The position numbers and the translations under genes were made by a program. The notes below the pieces were generated by a model, which had not been told where the DNA came from, did not search any database, and saw only the letters and a list, made by a program, of their open reading frames with translations. 64,000 bases of DNA from Pedobacter frigiditerrae (lineage in GTDB: Bacteria > Bacteroidota > Bacteroidia > Sphingobacteriales > Sphingobacteriaceae), in contig NZ_JAVTSS010000002.1 of NCBI RefSeq assembly GCF_032678705.1, positions 248,001-312,000 of the forward strand, written 5' to 3'. Each line of letters begins with the position of its first letter. Position 1 is the stretch's first letter. Below, piece by piece: positions 31,995 to 41,006 of the stretch.

Positions 31995-33131
31995 TTAGTG
32001 GTGGTGTTCTTCTACTGCCATTCCAATAAATAAGGCAGATAGAATTGTAAATATAAACGCTTGAATAAATGCAACCATTAATTCAATTCCTCCAATAAAG
32101 ATGGCGAACGGAATAGAAGCTGCAGAAACCCAAATACTGTTGAAGACGAAGATTAGGCAAATTAACGAAAGCACCAAAATGTGACCCGCTGTAATGTTTG
32201 CAAACAAACGTATCATTAATGCAATTGGCTTAGTAAAAATACCAATCAATTCTAATGGCATTAAAAATATCTTCATTGGAACTGGCACACCTGGCATCCA
32301 AAAGATGTGTTTCCAGTAGTGCTTGTTACCATTAAATATCGTGATTAAGAAAGTAGTAACCGCTAGAACCATAGTTACCGCAATGTTTCCTGTTAAGTTT
32401 GCACCACCTGGTAAGAAAGGAACTAATCCTAACATGTTATTAAACCAGATGAAAAAGAAAACAGTTAATAGATATGGCATGAAACGCTCATGTTTATGAC
32501 CTAAGTTTGGCTTAGCAATATCGTCACGAACGAAAAGAATGATTGGCTCTAACCAAGACTGTAATCCTTTTGGAGATTTACCTTGACGTTTTTTGTATCC
32601 GTTAGCAACGCTGATAAACACCACCAACAATAAAACTACCGAAAGTAATAACGTACAAGTGTTTTTAGTTAATGAAAAATCTAAAGGACGAGCATTTTTT
32701 GCATGATGTTTTTCATCCAACTCTACATATTGACCGTGCTCATTTGCAGTTGCAGAAGCCAAATAAATTTTCTCATGCATTTTAACGAAACGCTCTCCGT
32801 TTCTTTCAACTACAACTTTAGCATCATCATCATGATGAAAATCACTATCATTAAAGGTTACAACTTTGCCGTTTGCATATAGAATAATTGGTAAACCAAT
32901 ATAGGTTTCACCAATTACATGCCAACTATGAGAATCAGCGATGTGATGTAAGGCAAACTTACCAATCTCAAACTTTTTCTTCTCTGATGTTTCAGCATGA
33001 GTTTCCTCAGCTTTATGAGCAGTATCAACTTGTGCTTTTGCACCAAGCGAAACCATCAAAAACGCCGAAAAAAGCGTAAAAACAACAATTAACCTTCTAA
33101 ACTTAAACTCAAAAACGTGGCTACAATCCAT
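31995..33131 (-). CDS. atpB: ATP synthase a subunit with N-terminal signal peptide and extension
   Basis: The 378-residue a subunit provides the half channels for protons. The core starts at about residue 155; IALMIRLFANITAGHILVL holds the essential Arg, and FIQAFIFTILSALFIGMAVEE closes it. Unlike the ~270-residue E. coli protein it has a signal-peptide-like N-terminus (RRLIVVFTLFSAFLMVSLGAKAQ) and ~120 extra residues, predicted periplasmic, rich in His and acidic residues (HHIADSHSWHVIG, FHHDDDAK). The C-terminus ends EEHHH. I recall similar extensions in other Bacteroidota. It stands second in the operon after the two small membrane proteins. Confidence 0.95.
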   Translation of the reverse strand: MDCSHVFEFKFRRLIVVFTLFSAFLMVSLGAKAQVDTAHKAEETHAETSEKKKFEIGKFALHHIADSHSWHVIGETYIGLPIILYANGKVVTFNDSDFHHDDDAKVVVERNGERFVKMHEKIYLASATANEHGQYVELDEKHHAKNARPLDFSLTKNTCTLLLSVVLLLVVFISVANGYKKRQGKSPKGLQSWLEPIILFVRDDIAKPNLGHKHERFMPYLLTVFFFIWFNNMLGLVPFLPGGANLTGNIAVTMVLAVTTFLITIFNGNKHYWKHIFWMPGVPVPMKIFLMPLELIGIFTKPIALMIRLFANITAGHILVLSLICLIFVFNSIWVSAASIPFAIFIGGIELMVAFIQAFIFTILSALFIGMAVEEHHH

Positions 33132-33148
33132 TTACTCGCAGATTTTTA

Positions 33149-33586
33149 CTATTTATTTTGGTGGCGCAAGTTACGTAACAAACCGTATATTTCAAAGAAG
33201 GTGAACAATAAATATAAAGAAAAAAAGTTGAAAATGAAAACCAAGTCCTTTTCATCAGTATTTACGCCACTAATTAGGACTTTTTTTCTTGTATTTAGAC
33301 TGTATATCAACACGAAAGCCATAGAGAAAAGCATCTTCACTGCAATTGACCCCATAATTGCTAAAACCCCAGTTTCGGGATTACGTTTGATACCTAAAAA
33401 AGCTAAAATAAAAGCCACAAAAGTCAATCCACCCAAAAAGCTAAAAACCAACCAAAACTTGTCGGCTAAAAGTTTAACGTCAGTAAATAGATGAGGTAAT
33501 GATAAAGCAATACCAGCAAGCAATGCCGTGTATAAAACGTAATATAAAATGAATCGTTGTAAACCCAAACCCTTAAATTTTAGCAA
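33149..33586 (-). CDS. Four-helix membrane protein in the AtpI position
   Basis: This 145-residue integral membrane protein of unknown family has four predicted helices (about 12-30, 43-62, 74-93, 118-135): FILYYVLYTALLAGIALSL, FWLVFSFLGGLTFVAFILAFLG, VLAIMGSIAVKMLFSMAFVLIY and FIFNFFSLYLLFTFFEIYGL. It lies 17 bp upstream of atpB in the operon, the place where AtpI (subunit I, a c-ring assembly factor) stands in other bacteria, and its helix number agrees, but I see no diagnostic AtpI motif. The assignment is positional only. Confidence 0.8.
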   Translation of the reverse strand: MLKFKGLGLQRFILYYVLYTALLAGIALSLPHLFTDVKLLADKFWLVFSFLGGLTFVAFILAFLGIKRNPETGVLAIMGSIAVKMLFSMAFVLIYSLNTRKKVLISGVNTDEKDLVFIFNFFSLYLLFTFFEIYGLLRNLRHQNK

Positions 33587-33621
33587 AGGTAATATTTAAA
33601 TCGTTGTGCTTTTTGAAACTT

Positions 33622-33745
33622 ACAAGATTTTGCCAAGAACCACTGCCGCTGTAATATAAACCTTATTGAAGCGGAAAGCTCCCTTTTTTCTAGGGACTTG
33701 CAGCGCAAAGAAGGGCTATAATTGCCAAAAGCTCTACACATTCTT
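33622..33745. repeat. Dispersed-repeat fragment inside the atp operon
   Basis: It contains TAAACCTTATTGAAGCGG followed by AAAGCTCCC (about 33657-33683), a copy of the TAAACCCGATTG core, plus the hairpin CTTCTTTGCGC-side GGACTTGCAGCGC sequence typical of this repeat type. It fills the 171-bp gap between atpZ and the next operon gene. Confidence 0.55.
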
Positions 33746-33757
33746 TTTCAATGAAAT

Positions 33758-33988
33758 TTAATTGCTGTCTTTATTTAGGGAGCGCACCACTTGATACAAA
33801 GAAATAATAACACCTACCAAACCCAAAATAGCGGTAAAGATAAATTTACTACCTCCCCTATGTTCATCAATTTTATAACCAATAAAGGAAAATAAGCCAA
33901 TTGTTGCCAACATTTGAAAAGCAATACCAGAATACTTTGCAAAATTAGTCGCTTGTTTTTTTGGCTCACTGTCTTTCGGGTTCATCAT
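33758..33988 (-). CDS. atpZ: AtpZ/AtpI-type small membrane protein
   Basis: This 76-residue protein with two membrane helices (GIAFQMLATIGLFSFIGYKIDE and FIFTAILGLVGVIISLYQVVRSL) matches the AtpZ/ putative F0F1-ATPase subunit family, with the conserved GYKIDEHRG turn between helices. AtpZ is thought to help assembly or magnesium/calcium passage beside the ATP synthase. First gene of the atp operon. Two ATGs are in tandem (33988 and 33985). The promoter must lie in the 57-bp gap shared with the -7 box of porW, but I could not pick a clear box on the minus strand. Confidence 0.85.
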   Translation of the reverse strand: MMNPKDSEPKKQATNFAKYSGIAFQMLATIGLFSFIGYKIDEHRGGSKFIFTAILGLVGVIISLYQVVRSLNKDSN

Positions 33989-34045
33989 ATTAAATTATCT
34001 GTATAAAAATATACCTATTTATTAAGAATTAATGGGCGAATAAAA

Positions 34046-34053
34046 TATTTTTG
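34046..34053 (+). promoter_or_regulatory. Candidate -7 box of porW
   Basis: TATTTTTG is an exact TAnnTTTG match, 43 bp before the chosen TTG start and in the divergent gap with the atp operon. Confidence 0.45.
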
Positions 34054-34096
34054 CATACATTTTGTTATATTGTATTCATACACAAACTATAGATTC

Positions 34097-36901
34097 TTGA
34101 ACAAACTTTCGAAAATTAGTTTTAAATTCTTTTTGGCCTGTCTAAGCATTACTGCTTTGTATGCTTGTTCTACGCAAAAAGATAATCCAACAAATAGGGG
34201 TTTACAAAATCTATCTGCTAGGTATAACTATATCTATAACTCAAATGTTTTATTAAACACTTATCAGGATGAGCTTTCTTCGAGCTATCAAGACAAATTT
34301 GATGAGTTTTTATCTGTTTATATAGCACCAACCACTGCCGATTTTATCACTACAACCGCTCCTGTAGGGAATGTTAAGGCATTAGATGAAATTACTCAAA
34401 AGGCGCAAATGATTATCGCCGAAAAAGGCTTGAGCAATTATGTGGATGAAGCTTATATGCTGTTGGCCAAAACGAATTTTTACAAGGGAAGTTATTTTAC
34501 CGCTACAGAATATTTTGATTATACAGCTAAGGCATACAAGAAAGACAAAAAGGTTTACTTGGCCGCAATGACTTGGAAAGCGAGAAGCTTAATGCAGCTT
34601 AAAAATTTCGAACTAGCTGCCAAGGTTTTAGATACCGTTAAATTACATTTAGATTCAGTAAAAAACGAAAAAGCCGAGCCACTGGCAACCTTAGCTCAAA
34701 TGAGCATTTACCAAAACAAGTATAAAGATGCAATTGGTTACTTAGAAGAAGCAATTAGGGAAACGAATAAAATGGATAGTAGAACGAGGTGGCCATATAT
34801 TTTAGCTCAACTTTATGAAAGTGAGAAAGAATATGATGCCAGCTTAAAAAACTACACCAAGGTTGAGAATAGCAATGCGCCTTTTGAAATGTACTTTAAT
34901 GCCAAGTTGAGTAAAATTAGAATTAACGATTTACTGAACGACCAGTCATCTAACAGAAAGCAAGCTTTATTAAAGTTATTAAAGGATGATAAAAACTTCG
35001 ACTACACCGACCAGATTTATTATGAGGTAGCCGAAGATTATTTTGGTGATAAAGACTTTGCAAAGGCTGAAGAATATTATAAGTTGTCTGCTAGAAAAAG
35101 CACCAGAAATCAATATCAAAAAGGATTGTCGTATTTAAAGCTGGCTGAACTTAACTTTAAAAATTTAGGGAATTATGTGAATGCGAAACTATATTATGAT
35201 AGTGCAGCAACTACTTTGCCTAAAACATATCCAAGTTATGAGGCAATTCTAAAAATCAGTCAGAATTTAGAATACCTAACACAGCGTTACCAGTTAATTG
35301 CAGAGCAAGACACCTTGCAGATGATTGCTCGTTTGCCACAACAAGCTCGTGAAAAGAGAATTAACGAGATTTTTGAGCCAAAGGTTATTCCAAATGCAAA
35401 TATTAAGGTAAATAATAGAGACGTTAAGGATGAGGATGATAAATCCCAAAAAAGTGGCACTTTCTATTTCAATAATATTTCTGCCGTTAGTAGAGGATTT
35501 ACCGATTTTAAGAAACGCTGGGGAAATAGACCACTAGAAGATAATTGGCGCCAAAGCATTAAATCTTCACAGCAAGTTAATCAGCAAAACCAAGCTAATG
35601 TAATTGATAATAACCAAGCCACAGGAAATGGTCAGGTTGCTAATGATGGAATAGGTGCAAAGGTTGCTGCTTACACAGCTAAGCTACCCCTTACAACAGA
35701 TTTACTACAGAAATCCGACCAGCAAATTATTGACGCTTATTTTGAGATTGCCGCATTTTATCAGCAAGTATTGGGTGATGAGCAAGAAGCGATTAAGGTT
35801 TATGAAACTTTGTTAGCCCGTTACCCACAAAATAATCACTTAGATGCTGTTTATTATAGCTTATACCTTGGCTATAAAGACAATTATCCAGCAAAATCAG
35901 AAAGTTTTAAAAACCTAGTGCTGGCTAAATTCCCTGGTTCGGTATATGCGAAAACTATTTTAGACCCTAATTTTTCTGCAAAACAAAACGCACTTGATGC
36001 AGAAGTAAATAAAGTTTATAATACCGTATTCGCCAATTACGAGAAAAAAGAATTTAACACTGTAATTAATGCCGTTAATGAAACAAATGCTCGTTTCCCT
36101 GGAAACTCCTTACAGGCACAGTATGATTATTTGAAGGCAATCGCCATTGGCAGAACACAAAATGTAGATAGTTTATTACTAGCTTTTAATAACATTTTAG
36201 TTAAGTACCCAAATGACCAATTGATTAATCCTTTGGTAAAAGACCATTTAAAATACATTGAGGCAAACATAGGTGTGTTTAAAGCAAGAAAAATTGCTTT
36301 AATAGATTTTGACCCGTCTGAACCTCGATTTATAGCTCAGCAAAGTAACGTCGCTGTTCAGAAACCTCAAGCACAGCCTGTTAAAACAGAGCCAACAAGT
36401 CCTGTGGTGCAACCAGTTATTGTCGAGCCAAAAAAAGAAATAGTTGTAAATAACCCACCAATTAACAATCCGCCTGTACAGCAAGTACCAGTTCAAACTA
36501 ACCCAGTTAACGAGCCTGCTAAACAAGTTGTAGTAGATGATTTGTTCAGCAAAGCTGAATCGAATATTTATTATTATGTAATTGCTGTAAATGACATGAG
36601 CTTAAGTGTAAGTTCATCTCGTTTTGGAGTTGGACAGTTTAATAGGGGAAATTATTCTGGCACTGGATTAAAACATCAATTACAAGAACTACAAGACGAC
36701 CAACTTATATATGTTGGAAATTTTAATACGTTAAGTGAAGTAAAAACCTATGCTGAAGGTATAACAACGCAATTAACAAGAATCATGAAAGTTCCTGCTA
36801 GTACCTATAAAGGTTTTTATATTACTAAAGAGAACTTCGATAAAATAAAAAACAGAGAAACATTAAATAGATATCTTGAGTTTTTCAAGGTTAATTATTA
36901 A
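34097..36901 (+). CDS. porW: Type IX secretion system lipoprotein PorW/SprE
   Basis: This TPR lipoprotein of about 934 residues is needed for T9SS and gliding (SprE in Flavobacterium, PorW in Porphyromonas). No ATG is in frame near the front; the TTG at 34097 gives the best signal peptide (NKLSKISFKFFLACLSITALYAC, lipobox L-Y-A-C). The TTG at 34070 is an alternative. NRGLQNLSARYNYIYNSN follows the cysteine. TPR-type helical repeats fill about residues 100-450 and 560-700. A Gln/Pro/Val-rich linker (about 780-820) leads to the conserved C-terminal domain (NIYYYVIAVNDMSLSVSSSRFGVGQFNRGNY...KGFYITKENFDKI). It is followed after 8 bp by the penicillin-binding protein gene. Confidence 0.92.
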   Translation: MNKLSKISFKFFLACLSITALYACSTQKDNPTNRGLQNLSARYNYIYNSNVLLNTYQDELSSSYQDKFDEFLSVYIAPTTADFITTTAPVGNVKALDEITQKAQMIIAEKGLSNYVDEAYMLLAKTNFYKGSYFTATEYFDYTAKAYKKDKKVYLAAMTWKARSLMQLKNFELAAKVLDTVKLHLDSVKNEKAEPLATLAQMSIYQNKYKDAIGYLEEAIRETNKMDSRTRWPYILAQLYESEKEYDASLKNYTKVENSNAPFEMYFNAKLSKIRINDLLNDQSSNRKQALLKLLKDDKNFDYTDQIYYEVAEDYFGDKDFAKAEEYYKLSARKSTRNQYQKGLSYLKLAELNFKNLGNYVNAKLYYDSAATTLPKTYPSYEAILKISQNLEYLTQRYQLIAEQDTLQMIARLPQQAREKRINEIFEPKVIPNANIKVNNRDVKDEDDKSQKSGTFYFNNISAVSRGFTDFKKRWGNRPLEDNWRQSIKSSQQVNQQNQANVIDNNQATGNGQVANDGIGAKVAAYTAKLPLTTDLLQKSDQQIIDAYFEIAAFYQQVLGDEQEAIKVYETLLARYPQNNHLDAVYYSLYLGYKDNYPAKSESFKNLVLAKFPGSVYAKTILDPNFSAKQNALDAEVNKVYNTVFANYEKKEFNTVINAVNETNARFPGNSLQAQYDYLKAIAIGRTQNVDSLLLAFNNILVKYPNDQLINPLVKDHLKYIEANIGVFKARKIALIDFDPSEPRFIAQQSNVAVQKPQAQPVKTEPTSPVVQPVIVEPKKEIVVNNPPINNPPVQQVPVQTNPVNEPAKQVVVDDLFSKAESNIYYYVIAVNDMSLSVSSSRFGVGQFNRGNYSGTGLKHQLQELQDDQLIYVGNFNTLSEVKTYAEGITTQLTRIMKVPASTYKGFYITKENFDKIKNRETLNRYLEFFKVNY

Positions 36902-36909
36902 TACAGAAA

Positions 36910-39135
36910 ATGCGTAAACAACCTCTATCACCAGAAGATATAAAGAAATATAACCGTAGGCTTTGGAAATTGCTTATCGGCGGACTGCTATTTTTTGCCC
37001 TATTTATTGTGCTGATAGGTTTCGGTCTTTTTGGCGAGATTCCATCTTTTAGAGCGATTGAGCATCCCAAAAGTAACGAAGCAACCGAAATCTTTTCGGA
37101 AGATGGCAAAGTTTTAGGAACCTATTTTGTTAAAAATCGCTCTAATGTAAATTACAGTCAAATCTCACCGAATGTGATTAATGCGTTAATTGCAACTGAA
37201 GATGTCCGTTTCCTTTCACATTCTGGAATAGATTTTAAAAGAACCTTTACCATTTTTGCATATATCTTAATCGGCAAAAAACAAGGTGGAAGTACGATAA
37301 CCCAGCAATTGGCGCTAAACTTATTTTCTGATGAAGGAAGGCAAAAGAATTACTTAAAAAGAGTTATTCAAAAGTTTCAAGAATGGGTAATTGCAGTAAA
37401 ACTGGAAAGAAACTATACGAAGGAAGAAATCATTACTATGTATTTAAACACAGTTGATTTTGGAAACCAGGCATACGGAATTAAATCTGCGGCCAGAGTT
37501 TATTTCAATACAACACCAGATAAATTAACGGTGCCTCAAGCCGCAGTTTTGGTTGCCATTCAAAAAGGTGTAACAAGGTATTCGCCGACCAGGAATCCAG
37601 TAAGGGCATTAGCTAGACGTAATACCGTGATGGCATTAATGGTTAAAGCTGATTTATTAACACAAGCAGATTTCGACGCTGTAAAAGACAGACCCTTAGA
37701 TTTACACTTTAATGCAGCGACAACGAATGAAGGAATTGCGCCTTATTTTAGGTCTGTTCTAAAATCTGAAGTAAAGAAAATTTTAGAAGAACGTTCTATA
37801 ACAAAAAATGGGGTATCGTATGATTTAGATAGAGATGGGCTGAAAATCACTACCACTATTAATTATGATATGCAGGTTTATGCAGAAGAAGCTCAAAAAG
37901 AGTATATGAAGATTCTTCAAGCTCAATTTGCAAGAAGCTGGAAAGGTCGCAATCCATTTAAAGGAATGGAGCTACAGATTGAGCAAGGCATAAAACGATC
38001 TGATCGTTACAAAGCCTTAAAGCTAGAAGGAAAATCTGAAGAAGAAATTAAAGAAGATTTTAATACAAAAAGTATGCTTTCCATTTTTACTTGGAAAGGG
38101 AATATTGACACGTTGATGAAACCAATCGACTCTGTTAAATATTACAAACTATTATTGCGCAATGCGATGATGGCAATGGACCCAAAAACAGGCTACATTA
38201 AAGCTTGGGTTGGCGGCATAAACTTCGAACATTTTAAATACGACCAAGTTAAAATGGGAACACGTCAAGTTGGTTCTACCGCTAAACCATTTACCTACAC
38301 TGTAGCTGTAGAGAATGGAATATCTCCTTGCCTAACAGTTCCAAATGTGCCAGTAACCATTTCAAATCCTGGTAGCGAAGATTGGACACCACGTTCTTCG
38401 GGAACCTTGCCTGGCTCTATTACCTTGCAAAAAGCTTTGGCTTACTCTCAGAATTACATTGCCGCTTACTTAATGCAACAGGTGGGCGCACCCGCAGTAG
38501 CAAAACAAATTGTAAAAATGGGCATCACTTCTGATGTGCCCGTTGTACCGTCTATATGTTTAGGTTCTTTTGATGCTTCAATTTATGATATGGTAGGTGC
38601 TTATGGGGTTTTTGCCAACAGAGGTGCTTGGACACAACCTACCTATATTCTAAAAATAGAAGATAAAAATGGTGTGGTTTTATATGATAGTAAGCCTGTT
38701 ATCAAGGTAGTTATGAACGAAGAAGTTGCTTATGTAATGACTAGAATGCTAAAGGGCGTAATTACTGGAGGTACAGGTTCAAGGTTAAGTTATAAATATG
38801 GGGTGAATGCACCAACTGGTGGAAAAACAGGAACAACACAAAACAACTCTGACGGTTGGTTCATGGCAATCACACCTGATTTAGTGGCTGGCGTTTGGAC
38901 TGGTTGCGAAGATAGGGCATTTCATTTTACGAGTACAAGAGATGGTGAGGGCGCTAATTCTGCCTTACCAATTTATGCTGGCTTTATGAAAAGAGTTTAC
39001 GCAAATCCAAGTTTAAAAATAAGCAAAGCTGATTTTGAGCCACCAAAAAGCGGTGTCTCTATAGTTTATGATTGCAATCAATACCTTCAACCAGAACAAG
39101 GTACGACAGAGCTTGATAAAAAACTAGGCTTTTAA
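36910..39135 (+). CDS. Class A penicillin-binding protein (PBP1A type)
   Basis: This 741-residue bifunctional peptidoglycan synthase has an N-terminal membrane anchor (WKLLIGGLLFFALFIVLIGFGLF) followed by the glycosyltransferase GT51 domain, with catalytic Glu97 in ATEDVRFLSHSGID and the QGGSTITQQLALNLF block. The transpeptidase domain has all three motifs: S-T-A-K in RQVGSTAKPFTY (about residue 457), S-Q-N in ALAYSQNYIAAYL, and K-T-G-T-T in GGKTGTTQNNSDGWF. Both activities should be intact. It is the second gene after porW; coupling of a T9SS gene to cell-wall synthesis may simply reflect shared envelope function. Confidence 0.95.
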   Translation: MRKQPLSPEDIKKYNRRLWKLLIGGLLFFALFIVLIGFGLFGEIPSFRAIEHPKSNEATEIFSEDGKVLGTYFVKNRSNVNYSQISPNVINALIATEDVRFLSHSGIDFKRTFTIFAYILIGKKQGGSTITQQLALNLFSDEGRQKNYLKRVIQKFQEWVIAVKLERNYTKEEIITMYLNTVDFGNQAYGIKSAARVYFNTTPDKLTVPQAAVLVAIQKGVTRYSPTRNPVRALARRNTVMALMVKADLLTQADFDAVKDRPLDLHFNAATTNEGIAPYFRSVLKSEVKKILEERSITKNGVSYDLDRDGLKITTTINYDMQVYAEEAQKEYMKILQAQFARSWKGRNPFKGMELQIEQGIKRSDRYKALKLEGKSEEEIKEDFNTKSMLSIFTWKGNIDTLMKPIDSVKYYKLLLRNAMMAMDPKTGYIKAWVGGINFEHFKYDQVKMGTRQVGSTAKPFTYTVAVENGISPCLTVPNVPVTISNPGSEDWTPRSSGTLPGSITLQKALAYSQNYIAAYLMQQVGAPAVAKQIVKMGITSDVPVVPSICLGSFDASIYDMVGAYGVFANRGAWTQPTYILKIEDKNGVVLYDSKPVIKVVMNEEVAYVMTRMLKGVITGGTGSRLSYKYGVNAPTGGKTGTTQNNSDGWFMAITPDLVAGVWTGCEDRAFHFTSTRDGEGANSALPIYAGFMKRVYANPSLKISKADFEPPKSGVSIVYDCNQYLQPEQGTTELDKKLGF

Positions 39136-39165
39136 AATCGTCCTAATTCATTTAATCATCCTTTA

Positions 39166-40962
39166 ATGAGTGCTTTCGATTATAAAAAGGCATTGGCCGA
39201 TATTCCGCATAAACCTGGTGTTTACCAGTATTTTGATACGGATGACTTGCTTATTTACATAGGTAAGGCTAAGGACTTGCGGAATAGAGTTGGCTCTTAT
39301 TTTAATCAAGACAGTCAGTTTAATGGAAAAACGCGTGTTCTTGTTTCCAAAATCAGAAGAATAAGTTTCACTATAGTTGATACCGAGATTGATGCTTGGC
39401 TTTTAGAAAATAGCTTAATTAAAAAGCATCAGCCACGCTACAATATCATGTTAAAAGATGATAAAACATACCCATGGATTATCATTAAAAAAGAACAGTT
39501 TCCAAGAATCTATTGGACTAGAAAATATATAAAAGATGGCTCTACTTATTTTGGGCCCTACGCCTCTGTAGGAATGATGCACACCATCCTTGATTTAATC
39601 AAAGAGACTTATACCTTAAGAACCTGCAATCTGCCGTTAACACCACAAAACATAAACGATGGCAAGTTTAAGGTTTGCTTAGAATATCAAATTGGAAACT
39701 GTAAGGGTCCTTGCCAAAATTATCAAACAAAAGAAGATTACGACCAAAATATAGAGGAGATAAAAGACATACTGAATGGTAAAATTGGGAATGTAATTCG
39801 TAGTGTTAACCAAGTTATTAAAACTGCATCTGAAGATTTAAACTTTGAATTGGCTCATTCCTACCAGCGAAAGTTGGGTGTGTTAGAAAAATATCAAAGT
39901 AAATCTACCGTGGTTAATAGCGCCATTACAAATATTGATGTGGTAAGCATTGCATCAGATGAGCGATATGCTTTTGTGAATTACCTAAAAGTGATGAATG
40001 GAAGCATTATTCAAACCCAAACTATTGAAATAAAAAAACGTTTGGATGAAACTGATGAAGAACTTTTAACTATTGCCATTACTGAATTTAGAACTAAGTT
40101 TAAAAGCACGTCAAAAGAGATAGTAGTCCCATTTCCAATTTTGTTGGTTGATGAAAACTTGAAATTGATTGTTCCTAAATTGGGTGAGAAAAAGAAACTT
40201 TTAGAGCTTTCACAAAAGAATGTATTGTTCTTTAAAAAAGAGAAATTAAATCAATATGAAAAGCTAAATCCTGATTTAAGAACTGACCGAATCTTAAGTC
40301 AGATGCAAAAAGACTTAAGGTTAACTCAATTACCACAGCATATAGAATGTTTTGATAACTCTAACTTTCAAGGTAAATATCCAGTTTCTGCAATTGTAGT
40401 ATTTAAGGATGCTAAACCCAGTAAAAAAGACTATCGCCATTTTAATGTTAAAACCGTTGAAGGTCCAAATGATTTTGCCACAATGGAAGAAGCTGTTTAC
40501 AGGCGCTATAAACGAATGTTGGAAGAAGAGGGTACATTGCCCCAATTGATTATAATTGATGGGGGTAAAGGTCAATTATCTTCGGCAGTTAGCAGCTTAA
40601 AAAAACTAGGGATTGATAAGAAAGTAACAGTCATCGGCATTGCCAAAAGATTGGAAGAATTGTATTACCCAGGAGATAGCTTTCCTTTATATTTAGATAA
40701 GAAATCGGAGACCTTAAAAGTTATCCAGCAGTTGCGTGATGAAGCTCACCGTTTCGGGATTACATTTCACAGGAAAAAAAGAGACCAAGGCACACTTAAA
40801 ACTGAATTGGAAATTATTCCAGGCATTGGAAAAACTACCGCCGACAAACTTTTAGTCAAATTTAAGTCTGTTAAAAGAATTAAGGAAGCCAAAGAAGAAG
40901 AGTTGGCTCAAGTTCTCAACAAAAAACAAATCATCGCCTTACACGATTATTTCAAGGCATAA
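39166..40962 (+). CDS. uvrC: Excinuclease ABC subunit C
   Basis: This 598-residue UvrC makes the two incisions of nucleotide excision repair. Visible in order: the GIY-YIG 3'-incision nuclease (KPGVYQYFDTDDLLIYIGKAKDLRNRVGSYF, residues ~15-45, and the Glu of ENSLIKKHQPRYNI), the CNLPLTPQNINDGKFKVCLEYQIGNCKGPC cysteine block (four Cys, consistent with the iron-sulfur site known in UvrC), the UvrB-binding UVR helix, the RNase H-like 5'-incision domain (ECFDNSNFQGKYPVSAIVVF, IIIDGGKGQLSSA), and the C-terminal helix-hairpin-helix (ELEIIPGIGKTTADKLLVKFKSV). Intact. Converges on gldN. Confidence 0.96.
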   Translation: MSAFDYKKALADIPHKPGVYQYFDTDDLLIYIGKAKDLRNRVGSYFNQDSQFNGKTRVLVSKIRRISFTIVDTEIDAWLLENSLIKKHQPRYNIMLKDDKTYPWIIIKKEQFPRIYWTRKYIKDGSTYFGPYASVGMMHTILDLIKETYTLRTCNLPLTPQNINDGKFKVCLEYQIGNCKGPCQNYQTKEDYDQNIEEIKDILNGKIGNVIRSVNQVIKTASEDLNFELAHSYQRKLGVLEKYQSKSTVVNSAITNIDVVSIASDERYAFVNYLKVMNGSIIQTQTIEIKKRLDETDEELLTIAITEFRTKFKSTSKEIVVPFPILLVDENLKLIVPKLGEKKKLLELSQKNVLFFKKEKLNQYEKLNPDLRTDRILSQMQKDLRLTQLPQHIECFDNSNFQGKYPVSAIVVFKDAKPSKKDYRHFNVKTVEGPNDFATMEEAVYRRYKRMLEEEGTLPQLIIIDGGKGQLSSAVSSLKKLGIDKKVTVIGIAKRLEELYYPGDSFPLYLDKKSETLKVIQQLRDEAHRFGITFHRKKRDQGTLKTELEIIPGIGKTTADKLLVKFKSVKRIKEAKEEELAQVLNKKQIIALHDYFKA

Positions 40963-40987
40963 AAAAACCCAATGTTTTCACATTGGG
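40961..40987 (-). terminator. Terminator of the gldKLMN operon
   Basis: On the minus strand CCCAATG / CATTGGG (7 bp, 6-base loop) is followed by TTTTTTT, which overlaps the uvrC stop region. It lies 20 bp after gldN. It may also stop uvrC transcription, but no T-run exists in that direction. Confidence 0.82.
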
Positions 40988-41006
40988 CTAACAAATATCT
41001 TAATGG

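Noticed and set aside
32888..33494. Plus-strand frames antisense to atpB and the orf upstream of it
   Set aside because: They lie opposite conserved membrane proteins; their composition is that of a shadow frame.
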